Source: an uncultured Eisenbergiella sp. (GTDB taxonomy: Bacteria; Bacillota; Clostridia; Lachnospirales; Lachnospiraceae). Taken from it: DNA of 64,000 nt. The DNA is taken from assembly GCA_910585455.1 (NCBI GenBank), contig CAJUEL010000001.1, positions 62,001 to 126,000 of the forward strand, given 5' to 3'. Positions 26,429-36,174 of this stretch are shown here, piece after piece. A program made the position numbers and the translations under genes. The notes beneath the pieces are model-generated. The model searched no databases, was not told where the DNA came from, and was given only the letters and a program-made list of their open reading frames with translations. Position 1 is the first letter of the stretch; each line of letters opens with the position of its first letter.

Positions 26429-27325
26429 TTATCCCTTGATTCCACCCACATTGATGCCCTTAACAAAATATTTCAACGCGAAGGGATAGAGGATTACGAT
26501 CGGCAGAATGGCCATCACCGCCACCGCCATTTTCGCTGTCTCGGTCGGAATTTTTACCTTCTGGCTCAATTCCGACAATTCCGAATTTTTCAAAAGTGCC
26601 TGGGCATTGGAAAGCATATTGTACAGGATGATTTGCAGCGTGTAATAATCACTGTTCGTAATCAGCCACTTCGGCAGATAAAAATCATTCCAGAAGGCGA
26701 GCACATTAAACAGCGCTACCGTCACGATTCCCGCCCTGGCCAGCGGAATGGATATCCTTGTAAAAATCTGCCCATGGGACGCCCCGTCAAGCTTCGCGGA
26801 TTCAATCAGTTCATCCGGAATCTGCCGGAAATTCCCCCTTAAAATAAACATATTCCAGACACTCATGCCATACGGTATGAAAAGGGCGAACAGATTGTTT
26901 TTCAAACCGTAATATTGTGTACATAAAATATACCAGGGAAGCACGCCTCCGCTGAAAATCGTCGCGAACCAGGCAAAAAACGAAAGCGCTCTGGTGAACC
27001 GGAACACGGATTTTTTCTGCGATACGGCGTAAGCAAAGCAGGTCACCACCGTTACCGAGTACAGCGTTCCAAGCGCCACCACGCTACAGGTGGTCAGCAG
27101 CGACTTCATGATTATTTTTCCCTTATTGGCAATCAGAAACGTATAGGTGTCCAGGCTTGGATAATGCGGCAGAAGGGAATAACCGTTCTGCTGAATATAG
27201 CTCTCTTCCGTCAGGGAGGCGGATACCACCAGGCACAGCGGAAGCAGGCAGATCAGCGACAGCAGCGCCAGTACCAGTACGCAGACCAGGCTTTCCCTTT
27301 TCAATTTACGATGCTTTTTCTTCAT
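26429..27325 (-). CDS. Carbohydrate ABC transporter permease (LplC/YcjP-like)
   Basis: 298 aa, six membrane segments. The EAA cytoplasmic loop that docks the ATPase reads ELIESAKLDGASHGQIFTRI near residue 178 and the C-terminus ends FALKYFVKGINVGGIKG, characteristic of the LplC/YcjP subgroup. AGGAGG precedes the start. It pairs with the permease gene just upstream (15-bp gap) and precedes the binding-protein gene. Confidence 0.92.
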   Translation of the reverse strand: MKKKHRKLKRESLVCVLVLALLSLICLLPLCLVVSASLTEESYIQQNGYSLLPHYPSLDTYTFLIANKGKIIMKSLLTTCSVVALGTLYSVTVVTCFAYAVSQKKSVFRFTRALSFFAWFATIFSGGVLPWYILCTQYYGLKNNLFALFIPYGMSVWNMFILRGNFRQIPDELIESAKLDGASHGQIFTRISIPLARAGIVTVALFNVLAFWNDFYLPKWLITNSDYYTLQIILYNMLSNAQALLKNSELSELSQKVKIPTETAKMAVAVMAILPIVILYPFALKYFVKGINVGGIKG

Positions 27326-27340
27326 TCTCAGCCTCCTTCA

Positions 27341-28303
27341 TTAAAACAGGGAATACTCAGGATCCACTTTTCTGGCGATCAAATTCGCAGAAAGCACCAG
27401 CAGGCACCCGAACAGCGACTGGTACAGGCTGATTGCGGAAGCCGTCCCAAACTGTCCGTTCTGCGTGGTCGTCCGATAGACAAAGGTTGTAATCGTATCC
27501 GTCGTTTCAAACAGAAGCGGATTTAATTTTGTCAGACCCATGATCTGGTCCAGGCTCCCGTTCAGAATCTTCCCCACATCCAGCAAAAATAAGACCACAA
27601 TCGTCGGCTTCAGCAAAGGAAGCGTGATATAGCGAATCTTTTTTAACCGGCTTGCCCCGTCGATATCCGCCGCTTCATACAGGCTTGTATCAAAGCCTGT
27701 CAGGGTCGCATAATATACAATGCTTCCATATCCGAAGCCTTTCCATATCGACGCGATAATGATGATCGCCCACCAGTAGCCGGGGCTCGTATTCCACAGA
27801 ACCGGTTCCTTCCCGAGCATTTGGAGCACCTGGTTTAAAATACCGCCTTTATTGGCAAGCAGCGTTTCCGACAATGCCCCGATCACAATCCATGACAGGA
27901 AATGGGGAAACAGTATGATCGTCTGCGTCGCCTTACGATATCGTTCATGCAGCACCTCTCCCAGCATGATTGCGACGGTAACATTCAGCGTCGTGCCCAA
28001 AAGAATGCTCCCCGCATTGATCACAAGCGTATTTCTTGTCGCCCGCAATGCGTTATTGATATTGGCAAAGAAAAACCGGAAATTATCCAGACCTACAAAC
28101 TCACTTCCAAAAAGCCCTCCCTGATAGGTGTATTTTTCAAAAGCGATATAAATGCCCGCCATGGGAATGTAGCTGAACAAAATCAGCACGACGATTCCCG
28201 GAATCGGAAGCAGATAAAAGAACCAGTTTTTTTGTATTTCCTTCCAAAGTCCTGTTTTCTTCTGTGTCAGCGCTTTCTGTGTCTCTCTTGTTTTCACCTG
28301 CAT
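27341..28303 (-). CDS. Carbohydrate ABC transporter permease (LplB-like)
   Basis: 320 aa, six membrane segments, LplB/MalF-like. Features: FFYLLPIPGIVVLILFSYIP near residue 29, the EAA loop SLYEAADIDGASRLKKIRYI near 223 and a C-terminal RKVDPEYSLF. AAGGAGTG sits before the ATG. First gene of the importer block, so the block's promoter should lie in the upstream gap. Confidence 0.92.
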   Translation of the reverse strand: MQVKTRETQKALTQKKTGLWKEIQKNWFFYLLPIPGIVVLILFSYIPMAGIYIAFEKYTYQGGLFGSEFVGLDNFRFFFANINNALRATRNTLVINAGSILLGTTLNVTVAIMLGEVLHERYRKATQTIILFPHFLSWIVIGALSETLLANKGGILNQVLQMLGKEPVLWNTSPGYWWAIIIIASIWKGFGYGSIVYYATLTGFDTSLYEAADIDGASRLKKIRYITLPLLKPTIVVLFLLDVGKILNGSLDQIMGLTKLNPLLFETTDTITTFVYRTTTQNGQFGTASAISLYQSLFGCLLVLSANLIARKVDPEYSLF

Positions 28304-28638
28304 GCGTTCACTCCTTCATTATTACATTCAAATATCCCTTCCGCTTCCATGCAAGCAAGTCTGAATTGATACGGATCCTCCTCAAAACCCCTGCCTGACT
28401 GCTTTCTTTAGTTTACTCCACATCCCGTTTTCGGAATAGGGATGATTTGATTTCGTTTTAGTAGAATCCGCTCTTTTATTCGTGCATTCTACATATAAAT
28501 TCTATATTTTGGCATATATGTTTTGTCTTATTTTTTCCATTATTCTTTTTATAAATCATTATTCATCAATAATTTGCACAATTTTCGCCACGTTTCAGAC
28601 AAATCTGATCTATCGCCGCTTTCCCGCATTTCATGGCG
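28304..28638. other. Intergenic gap upstream of the sugar importer
   Basis: 335 bp without a credible gene. The part from about 28480 to 28600 is strikingly AT-rich and should hold the importer promoter, but no hexamer pair with proper spacing could be chosen with confidence. No hairpin terminator for the iolB-like gene upstream was recognised. Confidence 0.4.
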
Positions 28639-29442
28639 TCATCTGCCTTTTGGGTCTACCGCCCACGCATGATCCGGATCCAGAGAACGGTTGAAGCCCT
28701 GATAATCCCCCGCCATTATCCAGAGAAAATAAGTCGAATATCCCGGCGCGCTCACCGTGGAATGGTATCCATAAGGAAATTCCACCAGTTCGTCATTTTT
28801 CACCCGATATGCTTCCTCCACAGACCCATCCGCCGTGTATACGCATTGCAAAGCAAACCCTTCCTTTGGCTCGAACAAAAAATAATAGATTTCCTCCGCG
28901 ATACACTCTGTGGGCATATTGTCCACATCATGCTTGTGAGGCGGGAACCCCGCCCAGTTGCCGGGCGTCACATAGCATTCCCCAACCGTCAGCGTCTTCG
29001 CGTTGGTATTCTGGTCAATGATAAAGCTGGTGACGCGTTCCCAGGGCGCAGTGCCCAGGGTCTTTACCGTCACATGCTCCTCCGGCAGAAGCTGCGGTTT
29101 TGTCTTCTGCGTCACCGGCGCGGCGCAGACCGCGATTTTCACATGGGTATCGGCATCTATCCGCAGCTTTTGCGCGGCGGGCATGTAAAAGCTGACCGCT
29201 CTCCTGTTTTCAAAGACAGAGCTGCGGTTTCCGATTCTTTCCCATGTCTGGTCCCCAAAACGCACGGTGCAATACCCCTCCAGCAGGATAAATGCCGTCT
29301 CCTTCTCCCGCGTGTCATATTCTGCGCTCTCTCCCGCTTCCAGCTCCAGAATGCCGAATTCCAGCCGTTTTAAAGAGCATTCCCCCATCCTGCAAAGCGG
29401 CGTATAGCCGGAGGTCTTTTTATATTTCCTTTTCAGTTCCAT
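28639..29442 (-). CDS. iolB: 5-deoxyglucuronate isomerase-like protein (IolB family)
   Basis: 267 aa from ATG 29442 (AAAGGAG upstream), the usual IolB length. Double-cupin fold with the metal-binding stretch NWAGFPPHKHDVDN near residue 160 (two His), CIAEEIYYFLFEP (Glu) and FPYGYHSTVSAPGY (His) near 227, all as in IolB. IolB converts 5-deoxyglucuronate to the iolC substrate in inositol breakdown. No other inositol gene (iolC, D, E, G) is adjacent, so here it may isomerise another uronate or deoxy-hexuronate in the operon. Last gene of the RpiR-linked operon. Confidence 0.82.
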   Translation of the reverse strand: MELKRKYKKTSGYTPLCRMGECSLKRLEFGILELEAGESAEYDTREKETAFILLEGYCTVRFGDQTWERIGNRSSVFENRRAVSFYMPAAQKLRIDADTHVKIAVCAAPVTQKTKPQLLPEEHVTVKTLGTAPWERVTSFIIDQNTNAKTLTVGECYVTPGNWAGFPPHKHDVDNMPTECIAEEIYYFLFEPKEGFALQCVYTADGSVEEAYRVKNDELVEFPYGYHSTVSAPGYSTYFLWIMAGDYQGFNRSLDPDHAWAVDPKGR

Positions 29443-29521
29443 TTTCCCACTCCTTTCCCTTTCCACTATGCCTGTTCCCCTGCATTTCCTCTGTTCTGAC
29501 AAAGCTTTCCCTTTTCATCGC

Positions 29522-31015
29522 TCACAGCGACTGGCGGAAAAATTCCTGTGCCGTTGCAACGATTCCATAATCCGCATAGTCAAAAACCGGCGCTCTTTTA
29601 TCCGGATTCACCGCGATCACAGTGCCCGCCCCTTTCATCCCTGTGATGTGATGCACTGCCCCGGAAATACCGACGGCCAAGTACACTGCCGGAGAGACGC
29701 TCCTCCCGGTAAGCCCCACCTGCATTTCCCAGGGCGCAAGTCCGTCGTCCACAAGCCCTCTGGAGGCTCCCATTTCCCAGCTGTACAGATTCCTGCCCTG
29801 CTTCCGTTCCCTGTACGCCCGGGCGGCAGCGATCGCGTCCGCCGCCCCCCGCCCAAGACTCAGCATCACATCCGCACGCTCCCCACTGCATGTGCGGACC
29901 GTCGCCATCTGCGGCCGGGTACAGCATACAATTTTGGCGATCACGTTTCCCAGAAACGCAGGGCGGTACATATAGAGCGTTTTTCCGTCCGTTTCCAGCG
30001 TCGTGCAATCGGCACACAGCCCCGTCCGCAAAAGGGCCGCCGCCTGCGCCGCCATTTTCTTGCTCCATGGATCGCTTCCCCATAAAATGACCGCCGGCTT
30101 TTCCCGTCGCACAATTTGTACGAACTCTGAAAGGAAATTTGTATCGTTTTCATTTCCCCGCAGATCACAGGCGACTCCTGCGGTACTGCGCCGCCCCGCC
30201 GCTTCTGACATATCCGCCTGTAGAGCGATCACTCTGATTTCCTCTCCGATCGTTTCCGCCATCTGCCGGGGCGCTTCTCCCACGATCCATACCTGTTTCA
30301 GCTTTGTGCCGGATGCCGCATTGGTAAATACCCGGTCTCTTTCCTTTCCCACCCCTGCGGCAATCACCTCGTCCAGCCTGGACGCTTCGATGAACCGGCA
30401 ATGCCTTTTTCCCTCTTCATTCCGGAAGGTTTCCACCACCCTTGTCGGGGACCCCCTTTGTCCGCATCGGGAAGCCTCCGCCCCCAGATCCTGTGCGCCC
30501 CAGACAATCACCTCTCCCGCCTTTGCGGACAGACCGGGCAGCCGGAGCCTGTCACTTCGCTCCGCCGTAAGCAACGCCGGAAGGGATACCTCCTGCGTCT
30601 CTCCCTCCCTGGTCCGGGCAAGAAAGCCTTCGCCCGTATCCGTCAGCTCCACCACATTCGTGAGCAGAAAATACCCCAGCATGGCGGACAGCTCCGGGCC
30701 GGTCTGTGCCGTATCCCCATCCATCGTCTGTCTCCCGCAGATCACAAGACCTGCGCCAATTTTTCTGATGGCAAGCATCAGCGTATAAGCCGTCGCCAGC
30801 GTATCCGCTCCCGCAAATCCATTGTCGCACAAAAGGTATGCCTTTTTGGCCCCCAACCGGGTCAATGACCGCAGCATATCCCCCACCTTTGGCGGACCCA
30901 TGGAAAGCAGGATCACCTCCGCCTGCGGAATGCGCAGCGCCATTTCATACGCACATGCGTCAAAGGGATTTAGCTCTCCGTCCGCGTTCTGTTTCACGCA
31001 TACCACAACCTTCAT
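29522..31015 (-). CDS. Fused electron transfer flavoprotein, EtfB-EtfA in one chain
   Basis: 497 aa combining both ETF subunits. Residues 1-~225 are EtfB/FixA-like (MKVVVCVKQ, CDNGFAGADTLATAYTLM, ICGRQTMDGDTAQTGPELSA). Residues ~235-497 are EtfA/FixB-like, with the FAD-binding C-terminus VGLTGRSVSPAVYLAVGISG, HHITGMKGAGTVIAVNPDK and FDYADYGIV. ETFs shuttle electrons between flavin dehydrogenases and the respiratory or bifurcating partner. The typical separate etfB and etfA genes are here joined, and the EtfA N-terminal part is short. It overlaps the FGGY kinase stop as ATGA and is in one operon with an FAD oxidase and Fe-S protein, its likely partners. Confidence 0.88.
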   Translation of the reverse strand: MKVVVCVKQNADGELNPFDACAYEMALRIPQAEVILLSMGPPKVGDMLRSLTRLGAKKAYLLCDNGFAGADTLATAYTLMLAIRKIGAGLVICGRQTMDGDTAQTGPELSAMLGYFLLTNVVELTDTGEGFLARTREGETQEVSLPALLTAERSDRLRLPGLSAKAGEVIVWGAQDLGAEASRCGQRGSPTRVVETFRNEEGKRHCRFIEASRLDEVIAAGVGKERDRVFTNAASGTKLKQVWIVGEAPRQMAETIGEEIRVIALQADMSEAAGRRSTAGVACDLRGNENDTNFLSEFVQIVRREKPAVILWGSDPWSKKMAAQAAALLRTGLCADCTTLETDGKTLYMYRPAFLGNVIAKIVCCTRPQMATVRTCSGERADVMLSLGRGAADAIAAARAYRERKQGRNLYSWEMGASRGLVDDGLAPWEMQVGLTGRSVSPAVYLAVGISGAVHHITGMKGAGTVIAVNPDKRAPVFDYADYGIVATAQEFFRQSL

Positions 31016-32496
31016 ATCCCCTCCTCCTGCCGCGCATGATAGACCGGCGCAAGCGCATCGTGAATGCGCACGTATTCTGCAAACAGCCTTTCATATTTTT
31101 CCCTGTTCTCCGGAATCGGCGTGGTCACTCCTTCCTCCCGGATACAGGCCTTCACCGCATCCTTGCAGGAAGAAAACACGCCCGACGCGATTCCCGCCAG
31201 CATGGCGGAGCCCAGCGAGGAGTCGCTGCTTCTGGTTTTCACCAGCTCCATGCCCAGACAGTCCGCCGTAATCTGCCTCCACAGCTCTCCCTGCGCGCCG
31301 CCGCCGATGATCGTCGCCCTGGGCCCGCCAAAAATGCCCAGCTGCTCCAGCGCCTTTTTGGAATGCAGCAGGGAAAGAGAAACTCCCTCCAGCACGCTTC
31401 TGGTAAAATGCGCCTTTGTGTGAGACGCGCGGATGCCGACAAAGCTTCCGCACAATACGGGATCCCCATAAGGTGTCAATTCCCCGTTCAAATAGGGATG
31501 ATAGACCAATCCGTCACAGCCGACCGGGATTTTTCCCGCCTGCCGGTTGAGCACCTCATATTCGCCCCCGAACGTATCCCGATACCACCTGTAGGAGCCC
31601 GCCGCCGCTTTGGTTCCTGTTCCCGGATACCATAGCCCCTCTGCCACATGGGGATAATTCATGAGAAAACGGTCCGGATAAGGCCTGTCCGTCACCACAC
31701 AGATTCTTCCCGCCGTTGCCAGCTTCACCGTCATATCCCCCGGATGGACCGCTCCCGCGGCAAGCACCTCCAATGCCGTATCCGTCGCGCCGCAGATCAC
31801 GTAAGTTCCCTCCTGCAATCCGGTCCGCCGTGCCGCCTGCCCTGTGATTCTACCGGCCATATCAGTCGGCGCGCATACCGGCGGCAGCATGGCTTCGGAA
31901 ATTCCGGCCAATGCCAGAAGCTCTCTGCTCCACTCTCTCCTGACGCCGTCAAACAGCATGCTTCCCTGCGCCTCTACATAATCTGTGCAATAGACCCCCG
32001 TCAGCCGGAAGCGGATATAGTCCTTCTCGAAAAAAAGATAACGCATCCTGGCAAATAATGCCGGCTCATTTTCCTTCACCCACAAAAGCTGCGGCAATGT
32101 CCATATGGGATCCGGCCTGTGAAAGCTTTTTTCCAGAATCAATTCCCCGTATTCCCGTTCCAAAAGCCCTGCCTGTCGGACGGCGCGGGAATCCGTCCAG
32201 TGAATCGCCGGACGCAGAGGCTCAAAATTTTCATCGCACATCACCCAGGTATGGGTGGCGGAATCCACGGCAACCGCCAAAATGTCCCCTGCTGCCACGC
32301 TGCATTTTTCCAGCAGCCCGGTCACATTATCAGATAATGCCCTTTCCCAGTCCTCCGGCCTCTGCTCGCAATACCCCGGCTGCGGATAACAGGTCGGATA
32401 TGCAACCGTATTCTCTGCCACAATGCTTCCTGCGGTATCCAGCAGCGTGGCCTTTGTGGAGCTGCCGCCAAAATCAATCCCCAGCAAATAGTTCAT
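31012..32496 (-). CDS. FGGY family carbohydrate kinase (xylulokinase-like)
   Basis: 494 aa from ATG 32496 (GGAGAGG twelve bases upstream). FGGY kinase landmarks: YLLGIDFGGSSTKATLLD (phosphate-1), AVDSATHTWVMCDEN and PAIHWTDSRA in the sugar domain, GATDTALEVLAAGAV and the adenosine motif IIGGGAQGELWRQITADCLG near residue 400. Phosphorylates a keto-pentose, polyol or related sugar. It overlaps the PfkB gene by 23 bases and the ETF gene by four, so the three are coupled. Exact sugar unknown. Confidence 0.88.
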   Translation of the reverse strand: MNYLLGIDFGGSSTKATLLDTAGSIVAENTVAYPTCYPQPGYCEQRPEDWERALSDNVTGLLEKCSVAAGDILAVAVDSATHTWVMCDENFEPLRPAIHWTDSRAVRQAGLLEREYGELILEKSFHRPDPIWTLPQLLWVKENEPALFARMRYLFFEKDYIRFRLTGVYCTDYVEAQGSMLFDGVRREWSRELLALAGISEAMLPPVCAPTDMAGRITGQAARRTGLQEGTYVICGATDTALEVLAAGAVHPGDMTVKLATAGRICVVTDRPYPDRFLMNYPHVAEGLWYPGTGTKAAAGSYRWYRDTFGGEYEVLNRQAGKIPVGCDGLVYHPYLNGELTPYGDPVLCGSFVGIRASHTKAHFTRSVLEGVSLSLLHSKKALEQLGIFGGPRATIIGGGAQGELWRQITADCLGMELVKTRSSDSSLGSAMLAGIASGVFSSCKDAVKACIREEGVTTPIPENREKYERLFAEYVRIHDALAPVYHARQEEGI

Positions 32497-33502
32497 TCTG
32501 CAACCGTTCCTCTCCTTCAAATCCCTCGCAGCAGTCCGGACAAGTCTGCGCTGTTACAAACCCGGCATATCCATGCCTGTTAAGAAATTCAAACGTATGT
32601 TCTATATCCGGTATGCTTTCTCTGGCGCCCACCCCCATGCATTTGAGCGCGGATACCGCGCTGGCAAAGCAGCAGCATTTCCAGTAATCAAAGCCTCTGA
32701 CCATTCCTGCGGCAAAAGCGCCGTGAAATACATCGCCGGAGCCGTTCGTATCCACGGCATTTACCGAAAACGCGGGATACTGTCTGCTCTTATTACCATC
32801 ATAGAAAATACCGCCCTTTTTCCCGCAGGTAACGATCACCGCCTCCGGCCGATACTGCGCATAAAGCCTTTGCGCCGCATCCATGACCGTATCGCACCCG
32901 GTATGCTCCAGCGCGAATTCTTCGGAAGGGATCATCACATCGGTGAGAGAAAGCAGCCGTTCCACCCCCTGATACAGCCCTCCACAGTCATACAGGACCT
33001 TCGTATTCCTTCGTCTTGCGATCCGGCAGGCTTCCTGTGCCGCATCCATCTCATTTCCGTCCACCAAAAGCACCTGCGCTCCTGCCACCATCTCCTCCTT
33101 CGCCACATCCAGCACAAGCGGCGGCAGGTTTCCCCTGTCAAAGACGCAGGTCCTGGTCGCCCGGTCCTGTGCCAGCCATATGGTGGAGGAAAAGCTGCGA
33201 AAGCCGCGCCGCATTTCCACGCAGGTCGTATCCACGCCGTATTTTTCAAAGTCCTCCTTCAGAAACCTTCCGCCCCCGTCATCCGCCAGGACGCCGATGT
33301 ATCCAGCAGACGTTCCCAGACGGGCCGCCGCCACAACTCCTGTGGCGGCCGGGCCTCCGCCCGCAGTTTTGACAGACAACGCCCTTTGCTTGCTGTCCTC
33401 CTTCGGATAGGAGGGTATGGTAATCAGCGTATCCACAACGCACGCGCCGATCCCGACCACCTGCATTTCTTTTCTGCCTTTTTTGTCTTTCCTCTCGCTC
33501 AT
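32474..33502 (-). CDS. PfkB family carbohydrate kinase
   Basis: 342 aa (ATG 33466 is an alternative start with weaker upstream sequence). Ribokinase fold: VVGIGACVVDTLITIPSYP, TAGGGPAATGVVAAARLG (glycine-rich sugar site), the loop YIGVLADDGGGRFL, and the anion-hole/catalytic motif NAVDTNGSGDVFHGAFAAGM near residue 260 with the catalytic Asp. Phosphorylates a sugar or keto-acid, for example 2-keto-3-deoxygluconate or an IolC-type substrate. It shares an operon with a second, unrelated sugar kinase, suggesting two successive phosphorylations or two substrates. Confidence 0.88.
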   Translation of the reverse strand: MSERKDKKGRKEMQVVGIGACVVDTLITIPSYPKEDSKQRALSVKTAGGGPAATGVVAAARLGTSAGYIGVLADDGGGRFLKEDFEKYGVDTTCVEMRRGFRSFSSTIWLAQDRATRTCVFDRGNLPPLVLDVAKEEMVAGAQVLLVDGNEMDAAQEACRIARRRNTKVLYDCGGLYQGVERLLSLTDVMIPSEEFALEHTGCDTVMDAAQRLYAQYRPEAVIVTCGKKGGIFYDGNKSRQYPAFSVNAVDTNGSGDVFHGAFAAGMVRGFDYWKCCCFASAVSALKCMGVGARESIPDIEHTFEFLNRHGYAGFVTAQTCPDCCEGFEGEERLQNELFAGD

Positions 33503-33580
33503 TTTCCTCTACCTGTCCGGCTCATTTCTCAATTCCTGCCGGCACGCCCCATCAGACATCATTTCCTCTGCCGATCCGGC

Positions 33581-34663
33581 TCATTCTCCCAGAATCAATT
33601 CTTCCAGTGACAGAATCCGTATTTTATCCTGTTTCACAGCTTTTAAAGAGGCATATTCGGAAACGCTGGCTGTCACGATCGCATCCGCTCCCGCGCGCTC
33701 CGCCTGTTCGATCCTGTCTGCCGCCACCAGAAGCATCACCTCCGGCATCCATTCCCTCATCAAAAGATTTCCCGCCCACATCGTATCCTTCCCATGACAG
33801 AGCATTTCCCTGCGTGCCGCATAGGCCGAAATCACTTCCCGCGCCGGTTGCGTTTCGTCCAGCTCCCTTGCGAGCTGGAAGGGATCCTGATAAACCGCCG
33901 TCAAATTTCTGTTCTGCGGACACAGTGCGCCCGTTTTAAGCAATTTGGCCACAAACGCGGTGAAGGTCACCACCTCCGCCGTCAGCTCCACCCCCCATTC
34001 CGGATATTCCCTTTTGCAGATCCGGGCGTCCTGGGGATCAAAAACAACGACCCTTTGAAACCGGTTCAGCTCCTTTGCACACGCGGTCATTTGCTCCTTC
34101 GTCTCCTTCACCGCGCTGACCAGATATTCCAGCTGCCATCCGCTGGCCGGCTCCTTTTCCAGCACCGTGAAGGAAACCTTCGCCGTTTCCAGCACCCGTA
34201 TGGCATTCACCGCCGCCAGCGGTGCGCGATATCGCGCATCCACTCCCAGAAACAGGAGGATCTCTTCCTGCTTTTCATGCTTTTGGATCTCCATTTGCAC
34301 AAAATCCTCCGGCTCTGTAATACCATAGGCATTCCCTGTTTCCAGACAGTTATCCACCAGCCTGCCGATATACTCCGGAAGCACCCCTTCCATCGCCGCA
34401 TCCAGCCGCGCCTGTCTGGTAAACAGCATCGGATCCCAGCCGGTCACGCATTCCTTTGTGCAGGCGCCGCAGCAGGCGCATTCATATAGATTATCAATGA
34501 CCTCTGCGAGCCCCAGGGCATTCCGGTTTACCAAAGACAATCCCAGCGCCCTTGCGCGGGCGTTATTCCGTTCCTGTCCAGTCGCCTTTCCGATCGGGCA
34601 AATATGCCGGCACATCCAGCAAAAGCGGCAGGAATCCACATTTTTTTTACTGCTTTCTGTCAT
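33581..34663 (-). CDS. Fe-S protein with HdrD/GlcF-type domains
   Basis: 360 aa from ATG 34663 (GAGAGG upstream). N-terminal 2x[4Fe-4S] ferredoxin-like part: CRFCWMCRHICPIGK (about 12-26) and CACCGACTKECVTGWDP (about 61-77). The CCG-type cysteine motifs expected later in HdrD/GlcF proteins are not clear: only single Cys in the C-terminal half could be seen, so this may be a shortened or divergent form. Such proteins receive electrons from an FAD 2-hydroxyacid oxidase. The gene directly follows the FAD oxidase gene and its likely role is the electron link to the fused ETF. Confidence 0.78.
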   Translation of the reverse strand: MTESSKKNVDSCRFCWMCRHICPIGKATGQERNNARARALGLSLVNRNALGLAEVIDNLYECACCGACTKECVTGWDPMLFTRQARLDAAMEGVLPEYIGRLVDNCLETGNAYGITEPEDFVQMEIQKHEKQEEILLFLGVDARYRAPLAAVNAIRVLETAKVSFTVLEKEPASGWQLEYLVSAVKETKEQMTACAKELNRFQRVVVFDPQDARICKREYPEWGVELTAEVVTFTAFVAKLLKTGALCPQNRNLTAVYQDPFQLARELDETQPAREVISAYAARREMLCHGKDTMWAGNLLMREWMPEVMLLVAADRIEQAERAGADAIVTASVSEYASLKAVKQDKIRILSLEELILGE

Positions 34664-34743
34664 TTTCAACCTCTCATTCCGATGTATTTGCGCCCAGAGG
34701 CAATCTGCTGACCTGTCTGAAACGCAGCGTCTCAAATACACCT

Positions 34744-36174
34744 TTATAAGCCCAGCTTGAACGGGTTCATGATTCCATTGGGATCCAGCTGCCGCTTCAA
34801 TCCCTCAAATACCTGCATGGCAGGTCCATACTGCTCCTTCATCAGCCGGCCCAGCTTAATCCCCACGCCATGATGATCGTTCACCACGCCGCCATGGGCG
34901 ATTGCGGCGCGCACGCCTGCCGTCCATATCTGTTGATGCAGCCTGAGCGCCTCTACCGGGTCCTTCGGCACATGCTCCTCCTCCACAATGAACCTGTCAT
35001 ACACCATCGCTCCCCATTCATACCAATGAGAGAAATGCGCGATGAATCTCGCCTGCGGGAAATTTGTTTCTACGGCATCCTTCATGGCATCATATATCTC
35101 TTCAATTTTTCCATAGGGGGCGATCGTATCCATTGTGCCGAACATCTGGGGCAAATCCATCATATGGCCCGGATAGAAAAAGGTGATCTTTTCCTCCCAC
35201 CACTTCTCGCCGTATTCGCTGCCCAGATCCTCCGCCCCATATTTGTGGAACGTATCCAGTAAAATCCTTTCTTCCACCTCCACCATTTCCCTGCAGCCCT
35301 CATACGCCACATTCATGAATGCGCCGGGCTTTTCCACACCGACGATCTTTTTGATCAGGGTAGCCGTTTCAGCCGGATCATACAGGCGCATGACGGAGGG
35401 CTTGAATTTCTGTAAAAGCTCCCTGGATGCTGTAAAGGCGGCGTGCATATCCTGAAACAGAAAACCCCGGAAGCGCCTTTCCTCAGGCTGCGCAAAAATG
35501 CGCATCTGCGCTTTGGTAATAATGCCCAGCGTTCCCTCTGAGCCGATGAAAATCTGGTTTAAATCCGGCCCTGCGGCATGCTTGGGCGCGGGCGAGGTAT
35601 GAATGATGTCCCCGTTGGGAAGCACCACCTCCATCTGCAGCACCATATCGTCGATCTTTCCGTATTTCGTGGAAACGACGCCGATACCGCGATGTGCCAG
35701 AAAGCCTCCCACCGTGGAGCAGTTTAAGGAGGAGGGATAATGCATGGTCGCCATTCCCACCTCATTGGCCGCCCATTCGATGTGCTTATAAATGGCTCCC
35801 GTTCCGCATTCTATATACATGCTTTCCGTATTCACCTCATAGATCCGGTCCATCCGTTTGGTGTCCAGCACAATGCCGCCGCAAACCGGAATCGCGCCGC
35901 CCTGAGTGCCGCCTCCGCCGCCCCAGCATGTCACAGGGATCTTATAGTAATTAGCGATTTTTAATACCTTTGCGGTCTCCTGCGCATCCTTCGGCGACAC
36001 CACGATGTCCGCTTCGGGCATTCTCCTTCCCCTGTCCGCCCACATGCGCGACAGCCAGTAATAGTCCACGCTGTGCGTCACCCTGTCGATCGGATTTGCC
36101 GAACAGTTTTCTGCCCCCACGGCATCCTCCAGCTCGGTAAGGATCATTGCCTGTAAAAATTCATTTGTCTGCAT
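34744..36174 (-). CDS. FAD-linked oxidase (GlcD/AGPS-like 2-hydroxyacid dehydrogenase)
   Basis: 476 aa from ATG 36174 (AAAGGAGC upstream). PCMH-type FAD domain: VTCWGGGGGTQGGAIPVCGG near residue 80, YPSSLNCSTVGGFLAHRGIG and GSEGTLGIITKAQMRI. The C-terminal FAD-linked oxidase domain ends with GVVNDHHGVGIKLGRLM and LDPNGIMNPFKLGL, as in alkyl-DHAP synthase and D-lactate/glycolate dehydrogenases. It oxidises a 2-hydroxy acid or sugar-derived acid and hands electrons to the Fe-S subunit and ETF. Substrate unknown; context suggests an aldonate or hydroxyacid derived from the kinase substrates. Confidence 0.87.
   Translation of the reverse strand: MQTNEFLQAMILTELEDAVGAENCSANPIDRVTHSVDYYWLSRMWADRGRRMPEADIVVSPKDAQETAKVLKIANYYKIPVTCWGGGGGTQGGAIPVCGGIVLDTKRMDRIYEVNTESMYIECGTGAIYKHIEWAANEVGMATMHYPSSLNCSTVGGFLAHRGIGVVSTKYGKIDDMVLQMEVVLPNGDIIHTSPAPKHAAGPDLNQIFIGSEGTLGIITKAQMRIFAQPEERRFRGFLFQDMHAAFTASRELLQKFKPSVMRLYDPAETATLIKKIVGVEKPGAFMNVAYEGCREMVEVEERILLDTFHKYGAEDLGSEYGEKWWEEKITFFYPGHMMDLPQMFGTMDTIAPYGKIEEIYDAMKDAVETNFPQARFIAHFSHWYEWGAMVYDRFIVEEEHVPKDPVEALRLHQQIWTAGVRAAIAHGGVVNDHHGVGIKLGRLMKEQYGPAMQVFEGLKRQLDPNGIMNPFKLGL

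Noticed and set aside
28639..29442. Myo-inositol catabolic operon
   Set aside because: Only IolB is recognisable; iolC, iolD, iolE and iolG are missing, so inositol as the substrate is not claimed.
31012..32496. Firm xylulokinase call
   Set aside because: FGGY motifs do not separate xylulose from other ketoses or polyols and no xylA is adjacent, so a family-level call is kept.
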